A stretch of DNA of 32,614 bases from an uncultured Pelagibacteraceae bacterium (GTDB lineage: Bacteria; Pseudomonadota; Alphaproteobacteria; Pelagibacterales; Pelagibacteraceae). Location of the stretch: NCBI GenBank assembly GCA_902582875.1, contig CACHTV010000010.1, positions 1-32,614 of the forward strand, given 5' to 3'. The notes under the pieces are model-generated. The model had not been told where the DNA came from. It ran no database searches and saw only the letters and a list, made by a program, of their open reading frames with translations. Of the stretch, positions 1 to 7,893 are shown one piece after another. Position 1 is the stretch's first letter. Each line of letters opens with the position of its first letter. The position numbers and the translations under genes were made by a program.

Positions 1-1
1 A

Positions 2-292
2 GAAAATGCAAAAAAAGAAATTACCAAAATACACTTTGAATCTAAAAATACTCTAGATAAAGATATTCAGTCAAAAAAAGAAAAGATAGAAAGGGAAATT
101 GAAAAAGAAATTGCTAAAGCACAAAAAGAAATAAGTGAGCTCAAAAAAACCTCTATTTCAACTATTCAAAATATTTCACGAGATATCACGTCGAATATTA
201 TCGAAAATATTTCAGGAGATAAACTAAACGAAAGCAGTATCGAGGCTGTTGTAGAGGAAGTTTCAAAAAAAAATATCAGTAAATATTTATGA
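2..292 (+). CDS. atpG: ATP synthase Fo subunit b' (AtpG), 3' part
   Basis: Partial gene whose start lies before the window. Reading from base 2 gives about 96 codons without a stop, ending in TGA. The visible part is highly charged and helical, rich in Lys, Glu and Ile, with no membrane segment, as expected for the dimerising and delta-binding region of a b-type peripheral stalk subunit. Its stop overlaps the ATG of the next gene (ATGA at 289-292), and that gene is a clear b subunit with its membrane helix. In alphaproteobacteria, as in chloroplasts, the Fo stalk is a b/b' heterodimer encoded by adjacent genes. The assignment to b' therefore rests on position and composition rather than on a catalytic motif. 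Confidence 0.8.
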   Translation, partial: ENAKKEITKIHFESKNTLDKDIQSKKEKIEREIEKEIAKAQKEISELKKTSISTIQNISRDITSNIIENISGDKLNESSIEAVVEEVSKKNISKYL

Positions 293-786
293 CGATTGAT
301 GCAACATTCTGGGTAACGATTTCTTTTTTTATTTTTCTAGGGATCTTGATTTATTTTAAAATACCTCAAAAAGTAAAAGAAACTCTTGAGCAAAATATTT
401 TAAATATTAAGAATCAAATTAGTGAGGCTGAAAAATTGAAAGAAGATGCAAAAAATATTTTAACTGAAAATGAGAAAAAAATAAGTAATTCAAAAAATGA
501 AGTTAAAGACATGATTAATAAAGCTAATGAAGAGACAGAAAAAAATGTTATTAGGACAAACAAAGAATTTCACAATTTAATGGAAAATAGAAAAAAGAAC
601 GCAGAAGATAGAATTAGACAGTTTAAAAGCCAAGCAGTTAAAGATATTAAAAATGCTTCAGTGAAAATAGCATTAGAGTCAGTTGAAAAATTGATAAAAA
701 ATTCTCTTGATAAAAGCAAATTAGATAAAATTTACAGTTCTTCTATTGAAGAAACAAAATTAGCACTTAAGAAAAAATCTAGTTAG
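289..786 (+). CDS. atpF: ATP synthase Fo subunit b
   Basis: This 165-residue protein is the usual length for a bacterial b subunit. Residues about 5-24 form one hydrophobic helix that anchors it in the inner membrane. The rest, from about residue 27, is a long charged alpha-helical stretch of Lys, Glu, Asn and Ile that would form the peripheral stalk joining Fo to F1. The start ATG overlaps the upstream b' stop by four bases (ATGA), so the two are translationally coupled. Only 17 bases separate its stop from crtI, with no terminator-like hairpin visible, so ATP synthase transcripts may continue into the carotenoid genes. Confidence 0.92.
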   Translation: MTIDATFWVTISFFIFLGILIYFKIPQKVKETLEQNILNIKNQISEAEKLKEDAKNILTENEKKISNSKNEVKDMINKANEETEKNVIRTNKEFHNLMENRKKNAEDRIRQFKSQAVKDIKNASVKIALESVEKLIKNSLDKSKLDKIYSSSIEETKLALKKKSS

Positions 787-803
787 TATAGGCCATAGAT
801 AAA

Positions 804-2270
804 ATGGCAAAAAAAATAATAATAATTGGCTCAGGCTTTGGTGGTTTAGCAGCATCCTTAAGATTAAAAGCTAAAGGTTATGATGTGACTTTAGTTGAAA
901 AACATCCTGATTTAGGAGGTAGAGCAAGAGTATTTAAAAAAGGAGATTTTATATATGATGGTGGGCCAACTGTTATAACTGCTCCATATCTTTTTGAGGA
1001 GTTATTTAGTTTATTTAATAAAAAAATTTCTGATTACGTTGAAATCGTCCCTCTAGATTTATGGTATCGTTTCGTATTTAGTGATGGAGAAACTTTTGAT
1101 TACTCAGGCGATGAAAAATCAATGGAAAAAGAGGTAAAAAAATTTTCTGATAAAGATTTTAAAGGGTATAAAGACTTGGTTAACTTTACAGAAAAAATAT
1201 TTAATAAAGGATTTACTGATTTATCTGATAAACCATTCAATAATTTAATATTTATGCTTAAGCAAATTCCTTCCTTGCTTAGCTTAAAAAGTTATAAATC
1301 AGTTTATAAATTAGTTTCAGATTATATAACAAATGAAAAATTAAGAAGAGTTTTTAGCATGCACCCTCTTTTAGTAGGTGGTAATCCTTTTACTACAACC
1401 TCTATTTACACACTAATTTTATTTTTAGAGAAAAAATGGGGTATCCACTACTCAATGGGAGGCACAGGAAGTGTGGTAAAAGCATTAGAGAAATTAATGA
1501 AGGAAGAGAATATTCTAATAATTAAAAGTGCTGAGGTTACTAAAATCATTTCAGAAAATAATAGAGTTAAAGGAGTTGAAATAAATAATTCTAAAATAAT
1601 TGATTGCGACTATATAGTCTGTAATTCAGATCCTCCAAATGTTTACAAAAACCTAATCAAGTCAAAAAATGATTATAATTTTTTATTTAAGCAAAAAATG
1701 AAGAGAATGGATTATTCTATGGGTTTGTTTGTTTATTATTTTGGATCAAAAAAACAATACAAAGATGTAGCTCATCATACTATTTACTTTGGAAATTCTT
1801 ATGAAAAACACTTAGATAAAATTTTTGAGGAAAAAATATTATCTGAAGATATCAGTTACTACTTACACAGACCTTCTGCGACAGATCCCAACATGGCTCC
1901 AAAAGACCAAGATGCATTTTATGTTTTGGTTCCAGTACCAAATAATTTATCTAATATAAATTGGTCAAACCAAGGTGGTAAATTTAAAAATTTAATTTTA
2001 GATAAAATGGATAAATCAGTATTACCTGGAATAAAAGAAAATGTTGTTAGTGATTTTTATTTAACACCTGATTACTTTGAAAAAGATTTGGCAACTTTAC
2101 ATGGTTCTGGATTCTCAATTCAGCCTAAATTTTCACAGTCTGCATATTTTAGATTTCATAACCAATCAGAAGTATTCAAAAATTTATACTTTGTGGGTGC
2201 TGGAACTCATCCAGGTGCGGGAATGCCAGGAGTTCTCTCTTCTGCAAAAGTTTTGGACAAATTATTTTAA
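804..2270 (+). CDS. crtI: Phytoene desaturase CrtI
   Basis: This FAD-dependent bacterial phytoene desaturase converts colourless phytoene to lycopene through successive desaturations. The 488 residues match the family length. The N terminus has the dinucleotide-binding loop GSGFGG (residues 9-14), followed by an acidic residue (E32) and a GGRAR segment (38-42). The C terminus carries the family signature FVGAGTHPGAGMPGV (463-477), which closes the FAD site. It starts 17 bases after atpF and its stop overlaps the crtB start (TAATG). No strong Shine-Dalgarno is visible before the ATG. The neighbours crtB, crtY and blh fix the role as a step towards beta-carotene and retinal. Confidence 0.95.
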   Translation: MAKKIIIIGSGFGGLAASLRLKAKGYDVTLVEKHPDLGGRARVFKKGDFIYDGGPTVITAPYLFEELFSLFNKKISDYVEIVPLDLWYRFVFSDGETFDYSGDEKSMEKEVKKFSDKDFKGYKDLVNFTEKIFNKGFTDLSDKPFNNLIFMLKQIPSLLSLKSYKSVYKLVSDYITNEKLRRVFSMHPLLVGGNPFTTTSIYTLILFLEKKWGIHYSMGGTGSVVKALEKLMKEENILIIKSAEVTKIISENNRVKGVEINNSKIIDCDYIVCNSDPPNVYKNLIKSKNDYNFLFKQKMKRMDYSMGLFVYYFGSKKQYKDVAHHTIYFGNSYEKHLDKIFEEKILSEDISYYLHRPSATDPNMAPKDQDAFYVLVPVPNNLSNINWSNQGGKFKNLILDKMDKSVLPGIKENVVSDFYLTPDYFEKDLATLHGSGFSIQPKFSQSAYFRFHNQSEVFKNLYFVGAGTHPGAGMPGVLSSAKVLDKLF

Positions 2271-3118
2271 TGAATAATAATTTATTAAAAAAAAACGCTA
2301 AATCTTTTTACTGGGCTAGTTTTTTCTTATCTAAAGAAACATTTAATAAATGTTCCTCCCTATACAACTTTTGTAGAACTTTAGACGATATAGTTGACAA
2401 TGATATTGAACTAAAAATTAAAAAAGAGAATTTCTTAAAATTTAAAAAGAACTTTTTAAATAAAGATCTAAATAATATAATTATCAAAGAAATGTGGTCA
2501 ATAATTAATAGTGAAAACATTTCTGAAAAAGTTGTAATTGATTTATTTGATGGAGTTGAGACAGATTTAGAAGAAAAAGTGGAAATTAATTCAAAAAAAG
2601 ACTTATTGATTTACTCTTATAGAGTTGCAGGAACAGTTGGCTTAATGATGTCCAAAATTTTAAAAGTAAAAAACAAAGATGCTCTAAAAGGCGCAATTGA
2701 TCTTGGAATTGCTATGCAACTAACAAATATTGCTCGAGACGTTTGTGAGGATAAAGTACGTAACCGTCAATATATAAAACCTAATTTTTCCTCAATTCAA
2801 GAAACTATAAATGACTCTGAAATATTTTATAAAAAATCTTTTAACTCAATAAGCAGCATACCTCTAGAATCAAGATTTTCAGTTATCGTAGCAAGACGTG
2901 TTTATAAAAAGATTGGTGACTACATTCTCAAACAAAAAAATACTGAAAACTATAACAAAGCAGGAAAAATATATGTCTCTATATTTGGAAAAATAATTCA
3001 GACCTTTTTATCCATTTTTGACTTTATAAAATTATTATTTATTAAAGAATTAAATTACGATAATCATATAAATCATAATATTCTAGAGGAAGAAATTAAT
3101 TTAAATGAAAGAATTTGA
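2270..3118 (+). CDS. crtB: Phytoene synthase CrtB
   Basis: Phytoene synthase joins two geranylgeranyl diphosphates head to head to make phytoene. At 282 residues it fits the squalene/phytoene synthase family. Both aspartate-rich Mg-diphosphate motifs are present: DDIVD (residues 39-43) and DVCED (157-161, preceded by NIAR). The nearby RNRQY segment is also typical. The gene begins on the last base of the crtI stop codon and overlaps crtY by 14 bases, implying coupled translation. No GGPP synthase (crtE) gene lies in the window, so the substrate must come from a prenyltransferase encoded elsewhere. Confidence 0.94.
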   Translation: MNNNLLKKNAKSFYWASFFLSKETFNKCSSLYNFCRTLDDIVDNDIELKIKKENFLKFKKNFLNKDLNNIIIKEMWSIINSENISEKVVIDLFDGVETDLEEKVEINSKKDLLIYSYRVAGTVGLMMSKILKVKNKDALKGAIDLGIAMQLTNIARDVCEDKVRNRQYIKPNFSSIQETINDSEIFYKKSFNSISSIPLESRFSVIVARRVYKKIGDYILKQKNTENYNKAGKIYVSIFGKIIQTFLSIFDFIKLLFIKELNYDNHINHNILEEEINLNERI

Positions 3119-4169
3119 TTATGTAATAATAGGAGGTGGATGTGCTGGCTTATCATTAGCTTATGAACTAGAGATTAATAATAAATTAAAGGATAAAACT
3201 TTAGCTATTATTGAGACCCGCGAAGAATATAAAAGAGATAAAACCTGGTCTTTTTGGAAAGTTTTTGATCATAACTTTGAAGATTGTGTAATTAAGAGTT
3301 GGGATAATTTTACAATAAATACTTCGGAAAGATTTCAAGAATTAACAAATAAAAATTTCCCATACCAAAGTGTTGATAGTGGAAAATTTTATGAAAAAAT
3401 TAACTTAAAACTTTCTGCGAATCCTAATATCAATTTTTTTAAAAATCTTGAAGAAATTAATTCAAAAAATTCATTGATTTTTAACAGTGTATTTAATGGT
3501 GAGCTAGACAAGTCAGAGTTATGGCAACACTTTCAAGGAGTTGAAATTGAAACATCAAAAAATATTTTCGATGACGAAATTTTAAATCTAATGGATTTTA
3601 ATTGTGATCAAAGAAATGATGTGCATTTTTTTTATACCCTACCCTTTAGTAAAAATAGAGCGTTAATTGAAACGACTTGGTTATCAGATTTAGAGGATCA
3701 AAGTCTTATGGATTATGATCTACAATTGGAAAATTATATTAAAAATAATTTAGGAATAAAAAGTTATAAAATAAATTTTACAGAAAAAGGAGCTATACCT
3801 TTATTTTACCCATCATTAAAAAATAGTGATAGAGTAATCAATATTGGTTCTGCCGGAGGCATGACAAGACTAAGCACAGGTTATACTTTTTTAAACATTC
3901 AAGAACATAGTAGATATCTTAGTAACAACATTGAAGTAATTGAAAATAAAAAAATATTCCATTTAGGAAAAAAATATGAATTTTTAGACAAGATTTTTTT
4001 GAAAGTGCTTAAAAATAATCCAGAAAAAATGCCATCAATTTTTTATAAGATGTTTCAAAGCTCTTCTAGTACTGTTATAAAATTTTTATCTAATAGGAGT
4101 AACATTTTTGAAGATATTTCTATAATTTTAAAAATGCCAAAATTAATCTTTTTTAAGGCTCTATTATAA
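3105..4169 (+). CDS. crtY: Lycopene beta-cyclase CrtY
   Basis: CrtY-type lycopene cyclase closes both ends of lycopene to give beta-carotene. The 354-residue protein starts with a flavin-binding GGGCAG loop (residues 10-15). It carries the KTWSFW segment (46-51) typical of bacterial CrtY. Further on are an FFYTLPFS segment followed by IETTW, and a GSAGGMTRLSTGY stretch that corresponds to the conserved central and C-terminal cyclase motifs. It is slightly shorter than many proteobacterial CrtY proteins. It lies inside the overlapping crtI-crtB-crtY-blh series, one base before blh. Confidence 0.92.
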   Translation: MKEFDYVIIGGGCAGLSLAYELEINNKLKDKTLAIIETREEYKRDKTWSFWKVFDHNFEDCVIKSWDNFTINTSERFQELTNKNFPYQSVDSGKFYEKINLKLSANPNINFFKNLEEINSKNSLIFNSVFNGELDKSELWQHFQGVEIETSKNIFDDEILNLMDFNCDQRNDVHFFYTLPFSKNRALIETTWLSDLEDQSLMDYDLQLENYIKNNLGIKSYKINFTEKGAIPLFYPSLKNSDRVINIGSAGGMTRLSTGYTFLNIQEHSRYLSNNIEVIENKKIFHLGKKYEFLDKIFLKVLKNNPEKMPSIFYKMFQSSSSTVIKFLSNRSNIFEDISIILKMPKLIFFKALL

Positions 4170-4170
4170 T

Positions 4171-5061
4171 ATGAAAATCGATGTCCTAAATAAATACCAT
4201 TCAATTACAATATTCTTTTTAAGCTCAGTGTTGTGGATTACAAATCTAAATCTAAGTTATAATTTTACTTCATTAATTTGTTTCTTTTTAATTGCAACAA
4301 TAGGAGTTTCTCATGGTGCGCTTGATAACCTAAAAGGTGCTAAACTACTTAAAAAATTAAGTATAAAAAAAAATTCATTATTTTATGTTGCTTACATTAT
4401 TTTAGCATTATTTGTAGTCTTGCTCTGGTCAATATTGCCCATGATTACACTACTAATTTTTCTTTTAGTGGCTTCATTCCACTTTGGTAAAGAAGATAAT
4501 GTTTTTGCTAAAAGAAAAGTTAAATTCTTGGATTTTTTTCTTTTCTTAAAAGGTTCTTTAGTAATCTCGGCTCCATTATATTTCCATATGAGCGATACAA
4601 TAAAAATTTTTGAGATATTAAACGTTAATTTGGGATATATTAATGAAAAGATAATTTTAGGTATAATTATTATAAGTTTATTAAGCAATCTTTTAATTAG
4701 TAAAAAAATTTTATTGTCTTTTTTAGACTCCTTTTCAATTATTCTGCTAAATTTTACTTTTACTCCTTTAATTGCATTTACAATTTATTTTTGTTTTCTA
4801 CATTCCGTAAGACACTCATTTTCTTTGATAAATGAAATAAATAAAAAAGATTTTAACAGAGGGCTAATTAGCTTTTTAAAACTAGCCTTACCGCTAACAG
4901 TCATTACTTGTATGATTTTTCTAACTAGTGTCTATTTTTTAAATAATAATTATTTACTAAACTCTGCTATTTTAAAGGTTATTTTTATTGGTTTGGCGTC
5001 ACTAACTTTTCCGCATATATTGCTTGAATACTTGTTAGAAAAAAATGAAAAAAGAACTTAA
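4171..5061 (+). CDS. blh: Beta-carotene 15,15'-dioxygenase (Brp/Blh family)
   Basis: This integral membrane iron enzyme splits beta-carotene symmetrically into two molecules of retinal, the chromophore of microbial rhodopsins. The 296 residues contain many hydrophobic helices. The histidines expected to hold the iron sit in family motifs: SHGALD (H48), FHFGKED (H104) and FLHSVRHS (H211 and H215); H282 lies in a further conserved-looking FPHILLEYL. The gene begins two bases after the crtY stop and overlaps ispH by 17 bases. Its presence at the end of a complete crtIBY set indicates that the purpose of the pathway is retinal rather than pigment. The rhodopsin itself is not in this window. Confidence 0.93.
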   Translation: MKIDVLNKYHSITIFFLSSVLWITNLNLSYNFTSLICFFLIATIGVSHGALDNLKGAKLLKKLSIKKNSLFYVAYIILALFVVLLWSILPMITLLIFLLVASFHFGKEDNVFAKRKVKFLDFFLFLKGSLVISAPLYFHMSDTIKIFEILNVNLGYINEKIILGIIIISLLSNLLISKKILLSFLDSFSIILLNFTFTPLIAFTIYFCFLHSVRHSFSLINEINKKDFNRGLISFLKLALPLTVITCMIFLTSVYFLNNNYLLNSAILKVIFIGLASLTFPHILLEYLLEKNEKRT

Positions 5062-5989
5062 AATTTATTTAGCATCTCCACGAGGTTTTTGTGCTGGAGT
5101 TAAAAGAGCTATTGAAATTGTTGAAAAATCAATCAACAAGTTTGGTTCTCCTGTTTATGTAAGACATGAAATAGTACATAACAAACAAGTTGTCGAAGAA
5201 TTGAAGGAAAAAGGAGCAATTTTTGTAGATGAATTATCTGATGTTAAAGACGCTAGCAGACCAGTAATTTTTTCTGCGCATGGAGTTCCTAAATCTGTTC
5301 CTGAAGAAGCCAAGTTAAAAAATTTATCTTATGTAGACGCTACTTGTCCACTAGTTTCTAAAGTGCACAGAGAATCTGAACAATTAAATAAAAATGGTTA
5401 TGAGATATTACTTATCGGTCATAAAGATCACCCTGAAGTAATTGGTACTATGGGTCAGCTTCCTAAAGGATCTATTAAATTAGTTGAAACTAGAAATGAT
5501 GCCAAAAATTTAAAAGTTGATGATTTCAAAAAACCTTTAGCATATATTACTCAAACAACTCTTTCAGTGGATGATACTTCAGAAATAATTGAAATTCTTA
5601 AAAATAAATTTCCAAAGATTAAAGGTCCAATAAAAGAAGATATTTGTTACGCAACAACCAATAGACAGTCAGCGGTAAAAAAAATAGCATCTAAATGTGA
5701 TATATTTTTTGTTTTAGGCAGCCGTAATTCTTCTAATTCCGTAAGATTAGTGGAGGTAGCAAAAAAAGCTGGGTGCAATAACTCTCAACTAATGCATTCA
5801 GAAAAAGAGATACCTTATAATGAAATTAACAGCTCTGATACTATTGGAATATCTTCTGGAGCATCAGCGCCAGAAAAATTGGTTCAAACACTGCTTGATA
5901 ACATAAAAAAAGATCGAAAAGTATCAATAGAAGAGGTAATAGTGGCTGAAGAAAAAGTCGTATTTAAATTACCAAAAGAGCTCAACTGA
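5045..5989 (+). CDS. ispH: 4-hydroxy-3-methylbut-2-enyl diphosphate reductase IspH
   Basis: IspH is the last enzyme of the MEP pathway. It reduces HMBPP to isopentenyl and dimethylallyl diphosphate using an iron-sulfur cluster. The three cluster cysteines are visible at C16 (GFCAGV), C101 (ATCPLV) and C201 (ICYATTNRQ), with the C-terminal SSGASAPE motif. Length (314) is normal. It overlaps the blh end by 17 bases and its stop overlaps the thrB start (TGATG). It supplies C5 units for the carotenoids encoded just upstream and also for ubiquinone. IspH-thrB-rnhA is a familiar alphaproteobacterial gene order, so the retinal genes may have been inserted in front of it. Confidence 0.96.
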   Translation: MKKELKIYLASPRGFCAGVKRAIEIVEKSINKFGSPVYVRHEIVHNKQVVEELKEKGAIFVDELSDVKDASRPVIFSAHGVPKSVPEEAKLKNLSYVDATCPLVSKVHRESEQLNKNGYEILLIGHKDHPEVIGTMGQLPKGSIKLVETRNDAKNLKVDDFKKPLAYITQTTLSVDDTSEIIEILKNKFPKIKGPIKEDICYATTNRQSAVKKIASKCDIFFVLGSRNSSNSVRLVEVAKKAGCNNSQLMHSEKEIPYNEINSSDTIGISSGASAPEKLVQTLLDNIKKDRKVSIEEVIVAEEKVVFKLPKELN

Positions 5990-6957
5990 TGGCGGTCTAC
6001 ACAAAGTTTAACCAAGATAAAATTGAAGAAATTTTATCTAATTATAATTTAGGAAAATTAAATTCATTTAAAGGAATTGAAGAAGGGATTGAAAACACAA
6101 ATTATTTTTTATCAGTCGACAAAAAAAAATTTATACTTACAATTTATGAGAAAAGAGTAAAATCTGAAGATCTTCCTTTCTTTTCTAAGTTGATGTCTTC
6201 TTTAAACAAAGCTAATTTTAAGTGCCCTGCTCCAATAGCTAATAATAAAAATAGTACAATTACAGATTTTGAAGAAAAAAAATTGATGATTGTTTCTTTT
6301 CTTGAAGGTAAAGCTAAGCAAAATTTATCTCCGAACAACTGTAAATCAATAGGAATTGAAATTGCCAAAATGCATGAAATAACAAAAGATTTTAAGTTGA
6401 AAAGACAAAATGATCTCTCTGTAAAATCGTGGAGAAATTTATTTGACTCAGTGAAGAATAAATGTACAAAAATTCATAAAGATCTTCCAAAACTAATAGG
6501 GGAAAATCTAAATGATGTTGAAAAAAACTGGCCAAATAATTTACCTAAAGGAATAATACACGCTGATTTATTTAAAGATAATATTTTCTTTAATAAAAAT
6601 GAATTTAGTGGATTAATAGATTTTTATTTTTCTTGTGAAGATTTTTATGCATTCGAGATTGCAATTTGCTTTAATGCATTATGTTTTGATGGAATGCCAA
6701 AAAATTTAAGTTTTAATGTAACTAAGGCTAAAAATTTTATAGATGGATATGGTTCTGTAAGAAAATTAACAGATGAAGAAAAGAAAAATATAAAAGTTTT
6801 ATCTCAAGGAGCAGCTTTGAGATTTTTATTAACTAGAGTTTTTGATGCATTAAATACAGTTGATGGTGCAATTGTAAAAGTAAAAGATCCAATGGAATAT
6901 TTAAAAAGATTAGAATTTCATAAAAATGCTAAAAACTTTGAGGATTATTTTTTTTAA
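5989..6957 (+). CDS. thrB: Homoserine kinase (ThrB, APH-fold type)
   Basis: This enzyme phosphorylates homoserine to O-phosphohomoserine, the substrate of threonine synthase. The 322-residue protein belongs to the aminoglycoside-phosphotransferase fold type used by many alphaproteobacteria. It is unrelated to the GHMP-kinase ThrB of E. coli. Key residues are the catalytic-loop HADLFKDN (H191, D193, N198) and the metal-binding LIDF (D211). The N-terminal IEEGIENTNYF segment matches the family. It is coupled to ispH and to rnhA by one-base stop/start overlaps. The next pathway step, thrC, lies about 1 kb away on the opposite strand. Confidence 0.9.
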   Translation: MAVYTKFNQDKIEEILSNYNLGKLNSFKGIEEGIENTNYFLSVDKKKFILTIYEKRVKSEDLPFFSKLMSSLNKANFKCPAPIANNKNSTITDFEEKKLMIVSFLEGKAKQNLSPNNCKSIGIEIAKMHEITKDFKLKRQNDLSVKSWRNLFDSVKNKCTKIHKDLPKLIGENLNDVEKNWPNNLPKGIIHADLFKDNIFFNKNEFSGLIDFYFSCEDFYAFEIAICFNALCFDGMPKNLSFNVTKAKNFIDGYGSVRKLTDEEKKNIKVLSQGAALRFLLTRVFDALNTVDGAIVKVKDPMEYLKRLEFHKNAKNFEDYFF

Positions 6958-7385
6958 TGAAATTAAAAATTTATACAGATGGCGCTTGTTCAGGAAATCC
7001 TGGCAAAGGAGGATGGGCTGCAATCATTCTAGATAGTGAATTAAATCAATCAAGCATTTCTGGTAGTGAAAATAATACGACTAATAATAGAATGGAATTA
7101 ATGGCCCCAATTATGGCGCTAAAAAAAATTAAAAAAAAATCTGAGGTAACATTCTTTACAGACTCAAAATATGTCAAAGATGGAATTACTGATTGGATTA
7201 AAAAGTGGAAACTAAATAATTGGAAAAGTTCAAATAAAAAACCAGTTAAAAATAAAGATCTTTGGATAAGATTAGACAATTCATGTCAAAAACATAGAGT
7301 TAGTTGGAGATGGGTTAAAGCTCATGCAGGAAATAAATATAATAATCTTGCAGATGAATTAGCTGTACTAGAAACAAAAAGGTGA
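6957..7385 (+). CDS. rnhA: Ribonuclease HI
   Basis: RNase HI cuts the RNA strand of RNA-DNA hybrids, removing R-loops and primers. The 142-residue protein has the full acidic active site: D8 (YTDGACSGNPG), E47 (RMELMA), D69 (FTDSKYV) and D133 (LADELA), plus the flexible-loop H123 (KAHAGN). Its ATG overlaps the last base of the thrB stop codon. It is the last gene of the plus-strand run that begins with the ATP synthase genes, and it faces a peroxiredoxin gene on the other strand across a perfect AT-rich inverted repeat. Confidence 0.95.
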   Translation: MKLKIYTDGACSGNPGKGGWAAIILDSELNQSSISGSENNTTNNRMELMAPIMALKKIKKKSEVTFFTDSKYVKDGITDWIKKWKLNNWKSSNKKPVKNKDLWIRLDNSCQKHRVSWRWVKAHAGNKYNNLADELAVLETKR

Positions 7386-7410
7386 ATAAATTAAATTAAT
7401 TTTAATTTAT
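7386..7410. terminator. Possible bidirectional terminator between rnhA and peroxiredoxin
   Basis: This is a perfect inverted repeat with 10-base arms (ATAAATTAAA / TTTAATTTAT) around a five-base loop, sitting between two converging genes. It reaches into the stop codon of the minus-strand gene. The stem contains only A and T and would be weak by ordinary intrinsic-terminator standards. The call rests on position and symmetry. Confidence 0.45.
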
Positions 7411-7893
7411 TTCTTTTAAAAAGTTTTCTGCTGCTGACAACTCACAAGTAGCTGTTTCCTTCTCTTCTTCTACTTTTATTACTTGACCATTTTCTACAAG
7501 CATAGTGTATCGATTTGATCTTATCCCAAGACCTTTAGCTGATTTATCTATCTCAGCACCAATAGTCTTAGTAAATTTAAGAAAAGGATCTCCGGCCATT
7601 AATATTTTATTTTCAACACTTTGACTTTCACCCCATGCTTTCATAACATTTGGATCATTTACTGCTACACAAATTATTTTTGTAACTCCTTTTTTTAAAG
7701 CAAGGTCGTAATTTTTTATGTAACCAGGCAAATGAATTCCTGAACATGTTTTAGTAAATGCTCCAGGCATGCCCAAAATTATAGTCTTATTTTTTTTACA
7801 AAATTCTAAAATATCAATCTTTTTAACATCATTATTTTGATCTAGATAAAATAATTCTGAACTTGGTAATTTGTCACCTATCTTAATTTTCAT
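7402..7893 (-). CDS. Peroxiredoxin, Prx5/AhpE-like
   Basis: This thiol peroxidase reduces hydrogen peroxide and organic peroxides in the cytoplasm. The 163 residues have the Prx5-type active site PGAFTKTCSG, with T47 and the peroxidatic C50. C150, in a C-terminal TCELSAAE segment, is a candidate resolving cysteine, as in atypical two-Cys Prx5 proteins. C32 and C75 are also present, so the resolving partner is not certain. The start overlaps the thrC stop by four bases, so it is probably co-translated with threonine synthase. A peroxiredoxin beside rnhA and oxidase genes recurs in alphaproteobacteria. Confidence 0.9.
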   Translation of the reverse strand: MKIKIGDKLPSSELFYLDQNNDVKKIDILEFCKKNKTIILGMPGAFTKTCSGIHLPGYIKNYDLALKKGVTKIICVAVNDPNVMKAWGESQSVENKILMAGDPFLKFTKTIGAEIDKSAKGLGIRSNRYTMLVENGQVIKVEEEKETATCELSAAENFLKEIN

